DNA from: Alitabrizicola rongguiensis
GTDB lineage: Bacteria > Pseudomonadota > Alphaproteobacteria > Rhodobacterales > Rhodobacteraceae
DNA length: 64,000 nucleotides
NCBI RefSeq assembly: GCF_021491355.1
Contig: NZ_JAKENF010000001.1
Span: 620,001 to 684,000 of the forward strand
Reading direction: 5' to 3'
Positions 1 through 7,661 of this stretch are shown piece by piece (positions within the stretch are counted from its first letter, which is position 1; each line of letters opens with the position of its first letter). Below the pieces are notes generated by a model, which was not told the DNA's origin, made no database searches, and worked only from the letters and a program-made list of their open reading frames with translations. The position numbers and the translations under genes were made by a program.

Positions 1-1
1 G

Positions 2-118
2 GACGGCCATCCACCGGTGACACTTCGGGCGGGCGACAGCTATGTGATCCGCCCCGGCTTCAAGGGAGTTTGGGAGGTCGTCGAGACCACGCTCAAGGAT
101 TACGTGATCCGCACTTGA
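2..118 (+). CDS. Cupin (cupin_3/DUF861-type) protein, C-terminal end only
   Basis: Only the last 38 codons and the TGA stop lie in the window. The residues include GDSYVIRPGFKG followed by WEVVE and YVIR, the final beta strands of the cupin_3/DUF861 fold, in which a Gly-Asp turn precedes a strand and a WEV strand closes the barrel. The substrate cannot be told from this fragment. It is followed at once by a strong intrinsic terminator, so it ends its transcription unit. The family call is by similarity of the last two strands and is fairly secure; the function is open. Confidence 0.6.
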   Translation, partial: DGHPPVTLRAGDSYVIRPGFKGVWEVVETTLKDYVIRT

Positions 119-130
119 GGCTACAAAGAC

Positions 131-158
131 AAAGGCCCGGGACTGACCCGGGCCTTTT
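131..158 (+). terminator. Rho-independent terminator after the cupin gene
   Basis: Perfect 11-bp stem AAAGGCCCGGG / CCCGGGCCTTT with a 5-nt loop (ACTGA) ending in TTTT, 12 bases after the cupin stop. The A-rich left arm makes it potentially bidirectional, so it can also serve the convergent L,D-transpeptidase gene that ends at 164. Confidence 0.88.
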
Positions 159-163
159 GCGTT

Positions 164-1039
164 TCAACCGTTCGTCGGGCTCGACGGAGGCGGGTTGTTA
201 GCCTCGGTCATCCGGGCATTGACCCCCAGCTCGAGTTTCGACCTGCGTTCGGCGACATGGGCCAGAGCCTCTTGCTCGGACATGCCTTCCGGGACCTGCA
301 CGATCCGACCGAACTCGTCGTCGATCCAGATGCCTTCCAGAGCGCGCGACTCGTCCAGCGTGCGAACATGCACGGGCGTGCCGATATCAACGCGGTTGTA
401 GAGATCGATGATGTCCTGGTTGAACAAGCGGATACAACCTGCCGAGGTCGCCCGCCCGATCGACGCCGGGTCGATCGTGCCGTGGATACGGAACATCGTG
501 TCGCGGCCGCCGCGATAGAGATAGAGCGCCCGCGCCCCGAGCGGGTTGTCCAGCCCACCGGGCAGACCGGCGGCATAGGGGGCGTACAGGTCGGGACGGG
601 TGCGAACCATGTTGCGGGTCGGCTGCCATGACGGCCACTCCGCCTTGCGCTGGATCGTGCCGCTGCCCTTGAAAGACAGGCCTTCGCGCCCAACGGCGAT
701 GCCGTAACGCACCGCACGGCCACCATCGAGCACGTAGTAGAGCCGACGCGAATAGACGTCGACCACGATGGTCCCCGGGGCTTCCGGCCCGAAGTAGTCA
801 ACCTCCGTCCGGATATTGTGGGTGATCAGGTATTCCTTGGGGACGGCCGGGATGAAGTATTCACCATCCTGGAAGCCATCATACATGGGATTGACGGCCT
901 GCATCGTGACCGGCGGACCATTCGGCGCGCAGGCGGACAAGACGGCAAGAACAGCAAGAATAAGGAAGCGGCGAAGGATCAGCGGCACTTGATGGACCGT
1001 CTCAGGATTCGTGGAAGGGCGGGCCGAGACTTCTGGCAT
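164..1039 (-). CDS. L,D-transpeptidase (YkuD) lipoprotein
   Basis: Periplasmic YkuD-domain enzyme expected to make 3-3 peptidoglycan cross-links or attach proteins to peptidoglycan. The catalytic signature is visible as HGT (His186) followed by SAGCIRL with nucleophile Cys202. A hydrophobic segment ends in a lipobox LSAC (Cys37), so it should be lipidated and membrane-anchored. The C-terminal ~75 residues past the YkuD domain are charged and of unknown role. The ATG at 1039 is used here. The frame extends to a GTG at 1075, but that leaves no room for a promoter after the upstream terminator at 1084-1111, and a GTG at 988 just before the signal sequence is also possible. It stands alone. A second YkuD gene lies at 30041-30643. 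Confidence 0.85.
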   Translation of the reverse strand: MPEVSARPSTNPETVHQVPLILRRFLILAVLAVLSACAPNGPPVTMQAVNPMYDGFQDGEYFIPAVPKEYLITHNIRTEVDYFGPEAPGTIVVDVYSRRLYYVLDGGRAVRYGIAVGREGLSFKGSGTIQRKAEWPSWQPTRNMVRTRPDLYAPYAAGLPGGLDNPLGARALYLYRGGRDTMFRIHGTIDPASIGRATSAGCIRLFNQDIIDLYNRVDIGTPVHVRTLDESRALEGIWIDDEFGRIVQVPEGMSEQEALAHVAERRSKLELGVNARMTEANNPPPSSPTNG

Positions 1040-1083
1040 GGTGGCGTGGAAGGTCAAGTGTTTCGTGCCCGCCACCTAAGAAA

Positions 1084-1111
1084 AGCCCCCGGAAACCGCG
1101 TTCCGGGGGCT
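1084..1111 (-). terminator. Rho-independent terminator of the phytase-like gene
   Basis: On the minus strand, an 11-bp stem (AGCCCCCGGAA / TTCCGGGGGCT on the plus strand) with a 6-nt loop is followed by a short T run, 30 bases after the stop of the gene ending at 1141. Confidence 0.85.
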
Positions 1112-1140
1112 GATCTGTGGCAGAAACGTTGCGGCTGCGG

Positions 1141-3312
1141 TCAATCGATCTTGCCGACCGTCCAGAACAGCGTCTCGCCCGAGCTGTCATCGACTCCATC
1201 ATTGTCGGTCACGAGCCAGGCATTGCCCTCGGCATCGAAGGTCATGCCCTCGACCTTGTCGACGATGTAGCCGTTCTGCGCCGCGAGGTCGGGCAGCAGG
1301 TCGCGCACCTTCTCCTTGGTGACGACCGGCAGATCCTTGCCCAGTTCGACGGGGACCATCTGACTAACGGGAACGCGGGTGATCTGCTTGACCGCCGCCT
1401 TCTCGGCTACCTGGTTGTCGCGCTCGACGAAGTAGACGTAGTCACCATGGCGCACGATCTCGGACAGGCCCATCCAGCCGCCTTCGGGGGCCTTGTCGAG
1501 CGGATAGCGGACGGCGCCCCAGGATTCGTTCGCCGGATCGTAGGAGATCAGCTTTACCTGACCTTCCGGGTCATCGCCCCATTCGCGTTGGACCGCCATC
1601 CAGAGCTTGCCATCGATCAGAGTGATGCCTTCGAAACCATAGCGCGTTTCACCCGCAAGCAGTTCCGCCGGCAGCGCAACCTCGGTATCGATCTCTCCTT
1701 CGGCATCAACATGGTAGAGGGCATGGGGCACCAGCTTGTCGCTGCGCCCTTCCGACACCAGCCAGAAGCCACCTTCGCCATCGGCGGCGATCCCTTCCAG
1801 ATCAAGCTTCTGTGCCGCGTCGCCGCCGCGCGTGACCAGCGTCGCTGCCGTGATCCGCGCCGGCTTGGCGGTGACATCGATGGTGTAGATCGTGGGCGCC
1901 GCCGAATAGACCGAGTCCGACACGGCGTAGAGGATGCCGGGTATCGCCGGATCGGAGGTCAGGCCCGAAAGCGCGCCCCAGCCGATCAGCGGGTCGCTGC
2001 CGGCCGAGGTCAGCGTCGGATAGGACGCGGGACCGTCCTGAAGCTGGTAGAGCATGACATGCGCCGAGGCGCCACCATCTTCGCGCAGGTCGACTTCGTT
2101 GGCAGTGACCAGAAGGCCACGTTCCGGGATCGCGACCAGACCTTCCGGGCTGATCCCCGAAGGCAGGATCTGCTTCAGCACCGGGTTCTTGAGGTCCGAG
2201 ATGTCATAGACGGCGATAACCGACCCACGCTCCGACGCGAGGAAGGCCATCGGCACGCCGTCGAAGGTCGCGATTTCGACCGACTCGATCTCGACACCTT
2301 TCGACTTCGAACGATGCTCGGGATAATGCCCCATCGCGGCGATGGCGCGTTCCAGCGACGCGCCGGAGTCCCAGACAACCGAGACGTCCCTGGTCAGGAT
2401 CGTCCAGCCGCGCGATCCGCCCTCGTAATCGCCTTCGTTGGCAATCGCGACATGGTCTTCGTCGATCCATTTCACGCCATCGGGCTCGCGCAGGGCGCCG
2501 TCACGCTTCGAGGTGAAGTCGAGCTTGCCGTTCTTCTTGCTGTCGATGCCGTCGAGATCGACAGACCCGGCGGAGAAATGATGCAGGATCTTGCCGTCGC
2601 TGCCGACCACGACGATGTGGTTGTTCTCCTGCAGCGTCAGGGCGATCTCGCCCTTTGCGTTGATGTCGACGAATTCGGGCTCGGGGTCTTCCGGCGCGAT
2701 CGCGGCAAGGCCTGTCAGTTCGATCTTCTGCAGGGCTGCGCAATCGGCGGCGCCATCCTTGACCGGCAGCTTCACCAGATAGCCTGCCGGCATCTGCGGC
2801 AGGGCACCTTCATTCAGATCCTCGTCCCGCTCGTTCTCGATGGCAATGGCCAGGAAGCTGCCATCAGGCGCGGCGGCCACGGAATCGGGCTGACCGCCAA
2901 GGTCGCATTCAGCCACGGCCTTGCGGGTGGCCAGGTCGACGGTCACGAGCTTGCCCGAGGGATTGGCCTTGCTTTCCGACGTATTGACCGCCGCAAAAGC
3001 CGTGCCGCCGATGATGTGTGCAGTGGTCGGCTCGCCGCCCATGTCGATGTTGCCAAGGGGTTTCGACTTGGCCGGGTCAGTGATGTCGATCAGCCCGATG
3101 ACGCCGAGGGGGCTGTCGGTATAGACCAGCGTCTTGCCATCGGGGGAGACCGAGATGATCTCGGCGCTGGTCTCGCGCGATGCATCTTCGCCCGGCGCCA
3201 TGTTCAGCGGCGTTGCAAAACTCGCTATGCGGTTGAAGTTCGTCTCGGCCAGAGCGGGCAGCGCCGCGCCCAGAGCCAGAAGCGAGGTCAGGCCGGCAAG
3301 CTTGACGGTCAT
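1141..3312 (-). CDS. Secreted esterase-like/phytase-like beta-propeller protein
   Basis: 723 residues starting with a clear Sec signal peptide (cleavage expected after LPALA, about residue 22). The N-terminal ~400 residues repeat short strands such as SVSPDGKTLVYTD and FLAIAIENERD, typical of a beta-propeller. The C-terminal ~300 residues, with DLEGIAADGEGGFWLVSEG and YGFEGITLIDGKLWM, match the 'esterase-like activity of phytase' family (PF13449). Activity on phytate or another phosphoester is a family-level guess; no catalytic residues can be assigned. A GGGGGAT Shine-Dalgarno precedes the ATG. It is a single gene with its own terminator at 1084-1111. Confidence 0.8.
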   Translation of the reverse strand: MTVKLAGLTSLLALGAALPALAETNFNRIASFATPLNMAPGEDASRETSAEIISVSPDGKTLVYTDSPLGVIGLIDITDPAKSKPLGNIDMGGEPTTAHIIGGTAFAAVNTSESKANPSGKLVTVDLATRKAVAECDLGGQPDSVAAAPDGSFLAIAIENERDEDLNEGALPQMPAGYLVKLPVKDGAADCAALQKIELTGLAAIAPEDPEPEFVDINAKGEIALTLQENNHIVVVGSDGKILHHFSAGSVDLDGIDSKKNGKLDFTSKRDGALREPDGVKWIDEDHVAIANEGDYEGGSRGWTILTRDVSVVWDSGASLERAIAAMGHYPEHRSKSKGVEIESVEIATFDGVPMAFLASERGSVIAVYDISDLKNPVLKQILPSGISPEGLVAIPERGLLVTANEVDLREDGGASAHVMLYQLQDGPASYPTLTSAGSDPLIGWGALSGLTSDPAIPGILYAVSDSVYSAAPTIYTIDVTAKPARITAATLVTRGGDAAQKLDLEGIAADGEGGFWLVSEGRSDKLVPHALYHVDAEGEIDTEVALPAELLAGETRYGFEGITLIDGKLWMAVQREWGDDPEGQVKLISYDPANESWGAVRYPLDKAPEGGWMGLSEIVRHGDYVYFVERDNQVAEKAAVKQITRVPVSQMVPVELGKDLPVVTKEKVRDLLPDLAAQNGYIVDKVEGMTFDAEGNAWLVTDNDGVDDSSGETLFWTVGKID

Positions 3313-3337
3313 GGACTATCCCCCAGTCAGTTGAATT

Positions 3338-3361
3338 GTCCCGCCCAGATGGGGGCGGGAC
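3338..3361 (-). terminator. Stem-loop downstream of the SDR gene
   Basis: Nine-bp perfect stem GTCCCGCCC / GGGCGGGAC with a 6-nt loop, between the SDR stop (3412) and the phytase-like start. There is no strong U tract, so it may be a weak terminator or an mRNA-stabilising hairpin. Confidence 0.5.
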
Positions 3362-3411
3362 ATGACGTAGAGGCGACAGTTCGATGACGGTTCGGTTAAA
3401 CCGCTGGAAAT

Positions 3412-4110
3412 TCAGACCGAGCGGGCGAGACCGCCGTCGACCTTCAGGTTCTGGCCTGTGATGTAGCTCGCTTCGGGCGAGACGAAAAAGCTGACCGCCG
3501 CCGCGATTTCGGCAGTAGTCGCATAGCGGCCCATCGGGATGCGGGCGCGGATTTCCTCTTTCTCGGGGAAGCTGTCGGTGAAGCCTGGCAGTACATTGTT
3601 GATCCGGATGCCCTCGGGCGCGAATGTGTCGGCATAGACCTTCACGAATGCGGCAAGGCCGGACCTTGCGACGGCGGAGGTCGGAAAGCCCGCCTCGGGC
3701 TCGAAGGCGTTGTAGGACGAGATATTGACGATGGCGCCGGATTTCTGGGCGCGCATCGTCGGAGTCACGGCGCGGATCGGACGGATGGCAGAGAGGAAAT
3801 AGACCTCGTATCCCTGCAGCCATTGCTCGTCGGTGATTTCGGCAATGGGTGCCCGTGGGCCATGCCCGGCCGAGTTCACCAGCGCGTCGATACGGCCCCA
3901 CCGGTCGAGCGTGGCTTGCACGATCCGGTCGATGTCGGTCTGAGACTGGTTGGAGCCGGTCACGCCAAGACCGCCCAGCGCTTCCGCCAGCGCCTCGCCC
4001 TTCCCTGACGACGACAGGATCGCAACCTTGTATCCGTCGGCCGCCAGCCTGCGCGCCGCTGCCGCGCCGATGCCGCTGCCCCCAGCAGTGATGATCGCAA
4101 CCTTGTCCAT
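3412..4110 (-). CDS. SDR-family protein lacking the usual Tyr/Lys pair
   Basis: 232-residue Rossmann-fold short-chain dehydrogenase/reductase relative. The cofactor loop TAGGSGIG (residues 8-15) and NSAG motif (about residues 79-82) are intact, and the catalytic Ser region (NISS, 129-132) is present. At the position of the catalytic YxxxK the sequence is SAVAR (Ser145...Arg149), so both Tyr and Lys are replaced. The C-terminal GQNLKVDGGL strand is typical of FabG-like SDRs. I recall a divergent SDR subgroup with similar substitutions (FPxS...R...GLAAF), so this is probably a real subfamily rather than decay. Substrate unknown. The start at 4110 is set by GGAGG 7 bases upstream; it is divergent from the P1 peptidase gene. 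Confidence 0.82.
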   Translation of the reverse strand: MDKVAIITAGGSGIGAAAARRLAADGYKVAILSSSGKGEALAEALGGLGVTGSNQSQTDIDRIVQATLDRWGRIDALVNSAGHGPRAPIAEITDEQWLQGYEVYFLSAIRPIRAVTPTMRAQKSGAIVNISSYNAFEPEAGFPTSAVARSGLAAFVKVYADTFAPEGIRINNVLPGFTDSFPEKEEIRARIPMGRYATTAEIAAAVSFFVSPEASYITGQNLKVDGGLARSV

Positions 4111-4254
4111 GAAATCCTCCATTGTTCGCGGCGCCCTGTGTGGCATGGCGGGCCGGCGGTGGGAAGCACACTTGCCTTGCCCGCTGGTTCCGTCAGGGTA
4201 TGCCCTCGGGGGAAAGCCCCGCGAGATTGTCTGAAGTCATTGGAGCGGGCCGCG

Positions 4255-5262
4255 ATGAAGCCGGGACCAAGAAACCTCATCACCGATGTCGAAGGCCTGA
4301 CGGTCGGCAACGCCGAGGACACGAAAGTCAGGACTGGCTCGACTGTCCTTCTGGGCGACAAGCCCTTCACGGCGGCAGTCTGCGTGATGGGCGGGGCGCC
4401 GGGAACACGGGAGACCGATCTTCTGGCCCCCGACAAGCTGGTTCAGGAGGTCGATGCGCTGGTTCTGTCCGGAGGCTCGACCTTTGGTCTTGATGCCGCC
4501 TCGGGTGCAGTGGACGGCCTGCGCGAGATGGGGCGGGGCTTCGTTGTCGGCGATGCAAGGGTGCCCATCGTTCCCGGGGCAATCCTGTTCGACCTTATCA
4601 ATGGCGGAGACAAGAGCTGGACCGAGAACCCCTACAAGCGGCTGGGTCGCGACGCCTTGGCAGCAGCAGGCAAGGACTTTGGCCTTGGCTCTGTCGGGGC
4701 CGGGTATGGAGCCACCACCGGCAGCTACAAAGGCGGGCTGGGCTCGGCCTCGGCGGTGCTGTCGAACGGGCTGGCCGTCGGGGCACTTGTGGCCGTGAAC
4801 GCACTTGGCAGTCCAACGGTCGGCGACAGCCACCACTTCTGGGCGGCCCATTGGGAGATCGACGGCGAATTCGGAGGCTTCGGCGCGCCGCCCACGGCAA
4901 TTCCGCTGGATGAACCCGTGCCGCGCAAGCGACTGGGCGAGGCCACGACGATCGCCATCGTCGCGACTGACGCCATCCTCACGCAGGCTCAGGCCAAGCG
5001 CATGGCCACGGCCGCCCATGACGGGATGGCGCGTGCCCTGGTACCCTCGCACACGCCATTCGACGGCGACCTGATCTTCGCTGCGGCGACGGGGCGCAAA
5101 ACCCTGCCAGATCCTGTCGCCGATCCCTTCCTGCTGGGCCATGTTGCGGCCAGCTGTCTGTCACGGGCCATTGCGCGCGCGATCTATCTGGCTCAGCCGA
5201 TTGAGGGGGACCTGCAAGAGGCCTGGGTCAGCCGCCACAAGCGGACTGTCACCAGCGGCTGA
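4255..5262 (+). CDS. P1 family (S58, DmpA-like) peptidase
   Basis: 335-residue N-terminal-nucleophile hydrolase related to the aminopeptidase DmpA and beta-peptidyl aminopeptidases. It begins NLITDVEGLTVGNAED, carries VLSGGSTFGLDAASG and GGLGSAS, and has ATTIAIVATDA near residues 230-240, the region where the family self-cleaves before a Ser/Thr nucleophile (Thr231 or Thr232 here). Members release N-terminal, beta- or D-residues; the substrate is not readable. ATG 4255 is chosen because the homologous region begins there, with GGAG upstream. Its 3' end overlaps the convergent moaE by 14 bp. Confidence 0.85.
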   Translation: MKPGPRNLITDVEGLTVGNAEDTKVRTGSTVLLGDKPFTAAVCVMGGAPGTRETDLLAPDKLVQEVDALVLSGGSTFGLDAASGAVDGLREMGRGFVVGDARVPIVPGAILFDLINGGDKSWTENPYKRLGRDALAAAGKDFGLGSVGAGYGATTGSYKGGLGSASAVLSNGLAVGALVAVNALGSPTVGDSHHFWAAHWEIDGEFGGFGAPPTAIPLDEPVPRKRLGEATTIAIVATDAILTQAQAKRMATAAHDGMARALVPSHTPFDGDLIFAAATGRKTLPDPVADPFLLGHVAASCLSRAIARAIYLAQPIEGDLQEAWVSRHKRTVTSG

Positions 5263-5689
5263 GCGCTTGTTCGTCGGTGTCTTTCGAGGCCACCCAACCG
5301 CTGCTGGTCGCGGTGATCTCCTTCTTCCAGAAGGGCGCGCGGGATTTGAGGTAATCCATCAGGAACTCGGCGGCGGCAAAGGCCTCGGCCCGGTGTGAGG
5401 CGGCAGTCGCGACCATCATGATCGGTTCGGACATCGCAAGACGGCCGTGGCGATGGATCACCAGCACACCGGTCAGGTGCCAGCGCAAGACAGCCTGATC
5501 GACCATGGCGGAGATCGCCTTCTGGGTCATGCCGGGATAGTGCTCGATTTCCATCGCCTGAAGCCCGCCCGCGATATCGCGCACGAGACCAGTGAATGTG
5601 ACGATCGCCCCGGCGCCGGCCTGGGCGGCGGCAAAGGCATTCGCCTCCGCGCCAAGGTCGAAGGGTTCGGCCTGGATGCGAACAGACAT
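5249..5689 (-). CDS. moaE: Molybdopterin synthase catalytic subunit MoaE
   Basis: 146-residue large subunit of molybdopterin synthase, which inserts two sulfurs into cPMP to make molybdopterin. Family marks are visible: FTGLVRD near residue 36, EHYPGM, HRHGRLAMSEP (residues ~79-89), and the C-terminal FLMDYLKSRAPFWKKE with the catalytic Lys. It is the last gene of pgsA-moaD-moaE, 5 bases after moaD. A likely consumer of its product is the molybdenum formate dehydrogenase encoded at 12.7-18.9 kb. Confidence 0.95.
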   Translation of the reverse strand: MSVRIQAEPFDLGAEANAFAAAQAGAGAIVTFTGLVRDIAGGLQAMEIEHYPGMTQKAISAMVDQAVLRWHLTGVLVIHRHGRLAMSEPIMMVATAASHRAEAFAAAEFLMDYLKSRAPFWKKEITATSSGWVASKDTDEQALSRW

Positions 5690-5694
5690 GTGGC

Positions 5695-5943
5695 CTAGCC
5701 CCCGGTCATCGGCGGGAAGAACGCCACCTCGCGCACGCCGTCCAGAGGCGCCGAGAACTCCGACAGTTCCTGGTCGAGCGCCACACGCAGCGCCGCACGG
5801 TCGGCGAAAGCGACAGCATAGCGCTCTTCCCGGGCAGAAAGCTCGGCAACCAGGTCGTTCACGGTCGCTGCCTGAGTGTCGATCCGTTCGCGCGGAAGGC
5901 CGATGCGCTCGCGTACCCAGGCGAAGTAGAGAATGTCGATCAT
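5695..5943 (-). CDS. moaD: Molybdopterin synthase sulfur carrier subunit MoaD
   Basis: 82-residue ubiquitin-fold protein beginning MIDILYFAWVRERIG and ending in the required Gly-Gly (PPMTGG), which is adenylated and thiocarboxylated by MoeB-type enzymes before docking into MoaE. The start at 5943 overlaps the pgsA stop as ATGA, so translational coupling is likely. Length and the terminal GG fit the family exactly. Confidence 0.95.
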   Translation of the reverse strand: MIDILYFAWVRERIGLPRERIDTQAATVNDLVAELSAREERYAVAFADRAALRVALDQELSEFSAPLDGVREVAFFPPMTGG

Positions 5944-6605
5944 TGTCCGTCCCGGAGGTAGGGGAGCGACTTGCGGAAATATTCCCATCCGGTGACGAAG
6001 GTGAGGGCTGCGGCGATCCAGATCAAGACCAGGCCGACAAGTGTGGCATAGGACGAGCAGCCCCGCGCGCCGCAAGACCGGATTGGATCGGCAAGGCCCT
6101 GGCTGACGAGATCGGAATACTCCTGAACTGTCAGGCCCTGCCGCATGATGCCTTCCTGATGCTCAAGCCCGGTGCCGAGGAACAGGACCGCGATGGCCAC
6201 CATCTGCGCCGTCGTCTTCCATTTCGCGAGTTGCGTGACCTTGAGGATCGGTCCCTTGCCGCCAAGATACTCGCGCAGACCTGAAACGAAAACCTCGCGG
6301 AACAGGATCACCGTGGCGGGGAGGATCAGCCAGGGGTTCATGCCGGAGTAGCCAGTGATGACCATGATCGCGATCACGACCATCGCCTTGTCGGCGATCG
6401 GATCGAGCATTGCGCCGAAGCGTGACTCCTGCTTCCAGAGTCGGGCGAGGTAGCCATCGAACCAGTCGGTTATGGCCGCCCCTATGAAGAGGGTCAGCGC
6501 GAACCAGTCGGCCCACGGGCGGTGAAAATACAGGAACATGATCGCTACGCCGGGTGCAGCGAGCAGGCGGAGGATCGTCAGCGTATTCGGGATCGTCCAG
6601 ATCAT
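5940..6605 (-). CDS. pgsA: CDP-diacylglycerol--glycerol-3-phosphate 3-phosphatidyltransferase
   Basis: 221-residue inner-membrane enzyme committing CDP-diacylglycerol to phosphatidylglycerol. The CDP-alcohol phosphatidyltransferase signature DG-x2-AR-x8-G-x3-D-x3-D is present: DGYLAR, then G, then LDPIADK. Several hydrophobic segments and the N-terminal MIWTIPNTLTILRL are typical. No good Shine-Dalgarno precedes the ATG at 6605. A small 7-bp hairpin (AGCCCAA / TTGGGCT) lies at 6617-6633 just upstream and may affect initiation. It heads the coupled pgsA-moaD-moaE set. Confidence 0.93.
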   Translation of the reverse strand: MIWTIPNTLTILRLLAAPGVAIMFLYFHRPWADWFALTLFIGAAITDWFDGYLARLWKQESRFGAMLDPIADKAMVVIAIMVITGYSGMNPWLILPATVILFREVFVSGLREYLGGKGPILKVTQLAKWKTTAQMVAIAVLFLGTGLEHQEGIMRQGLTVQEYSDLVSQGLADPIRSCGARGCSSYATLVGLVLIWIAAALTFVTGWEYFRKSLPYLRDGQ

Positions 6606-6675
6606 CACAATGGGATAGCCCAATAATTGGGCTGTGGAAAAGGGAAAGCGTCTGGTGCCCTTTCGGGCGTGGACA

Positions 6676-7557
6676 TCATGGCCCGGTCGCAACCGCTTGC
6701 GGGCGGGTCAGGGTCCAGATCAGATGCGCGACTGCCGCGGTCAGGATGATCGCGCCGCCGATCAAGGTCGGGGTCGGCGGCACCTCGCCCAGGAAGAGGA
6801 GGACCCAGGCCGGAGCGAACCCGGCGTTCAGAATGCCAAGTAGCCCCGCCTGCGCCGCAGGGATCCGCCGAACAGCCGAAAAGATGAGGAGGTTGCCACC
6901 GCCGAGCTGGATCGCCCCGAACAGGGCGAGCAGGAGCCAATCGCGCCCGGACGCCGTGGAAAAGCTGGCGAAAGGCAAGGCGAGCAGACCACTTGTCAGC
7001 ACGGTAATCGCCACGACCGGCAGGATGTCCATCTTCGGGTTCTTGCGGATCACGAGGACGATTGCCGAGTAGCAGAACAGGCACCCGACCGCCAGAATGT
7101 CGCCGATGAGGCCCCCCGCGCTGGCGCCCGACGCCATCATGATGGCGATACCGGCAAAGCCCGCCAGCGCCGCCAGAAGCGTCGCCAGATCGAGCTTCTC
7201 TCCAAGGACGACGCGCGCGGCGAGGGCCGCGACGAAGGGTGCCGTCGCGAAGATCATGAAGAAGTTCGCGACCGATGTGTTGGCGAGTGAAAGGATGTTC
7301 ATGACCATGCCCACGGCGTTGAGCAGGACAAAGGCCACGCCCCAGACTCCGAGCGTCACCAGCCGGCGCAGCCCACCCGGCCCGTCCCGTAGGACCAGCA
7401 GGAGTGCCAGGAAGGCAAAGGCCATGAAACCGCGACCCGATGCTGTGGTGAAACCGTCGGTGCCAAGCAGACGGGTGAACAGTCCCGAGGTCGAATCCAC
7501 CATGGAGCCGAACAGCAGAAGCAAAAGGCCGAACTGAGAGGAGGACAACCGCGTCAT
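6676..7557 (-). CDS. EamA/DMT-superfamily transporter
   Basis: 293-residue integral membrane protein with about ten hydrophobic helices in two repeated halves, the EamA (drug/metabolite transporter) architecture. The second half carries the recurrent pattern LLGILNAGFAPAWVLLFLGEVPP. Substrate unknown; relatives export amino acids or metabolites. The start at 7557 drops a non-hydrophobic 23-residue extension; no clear Shine-Dalgarno is visible. It lies between uvrC and pgsA in the same direction. Confidence 0.85.
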   Translation of the reverse strand: MTRLSSSQFGLLLLLFGSMVDSTSGLFTRLLGTDGFTTASGRGFMAFAFLALLLVLRDGPGGLRRLVTLGVWGVAFVLLNAVGMVMNILSLANTSVANFFMIFATAPFVAALAARVVLGEKLDLATLLAALAGFAGIAIMMASGASAGGLIGDILAVGCLFCYSAIVLVIRKNPKMDILPVVAITVLTSGLLALPFASFSTASGRDWLLLALFGAIQLGGGNLLIFSAVRRIPAAQAGLLGILNAGFAPAWVLLFLGEVPPTPTLIGGAIILTAAVAHLIWTLTRPQAVATGP

Positions 7558-7661
7558 GAAACCCCGGGGGCGACAGGCGCATCCCTCATGCCACGCGGCC
7601 GTGGTATTGAAAAGTGGCGCGCGCAAAGATGCCTGGAGCCCGAACCGGGACCCGGGGCCGT

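Noticed and set aside
1117-3387. 756-codon open frame on the plus strand
   Set aside because: It is antisense to the phytase-like gene, whose signal peptide, domains, ribosome site and terminator are clear. The antisense product has no recognisable fold; it is a high-GC shadow.
5249-5262. Overlap of moaE and peptidase ends as an assembly or frameshift error
   Set aside because: Both reading frames end with intact C-terminal family residues; short convergent overlaps are common in this compact genome.
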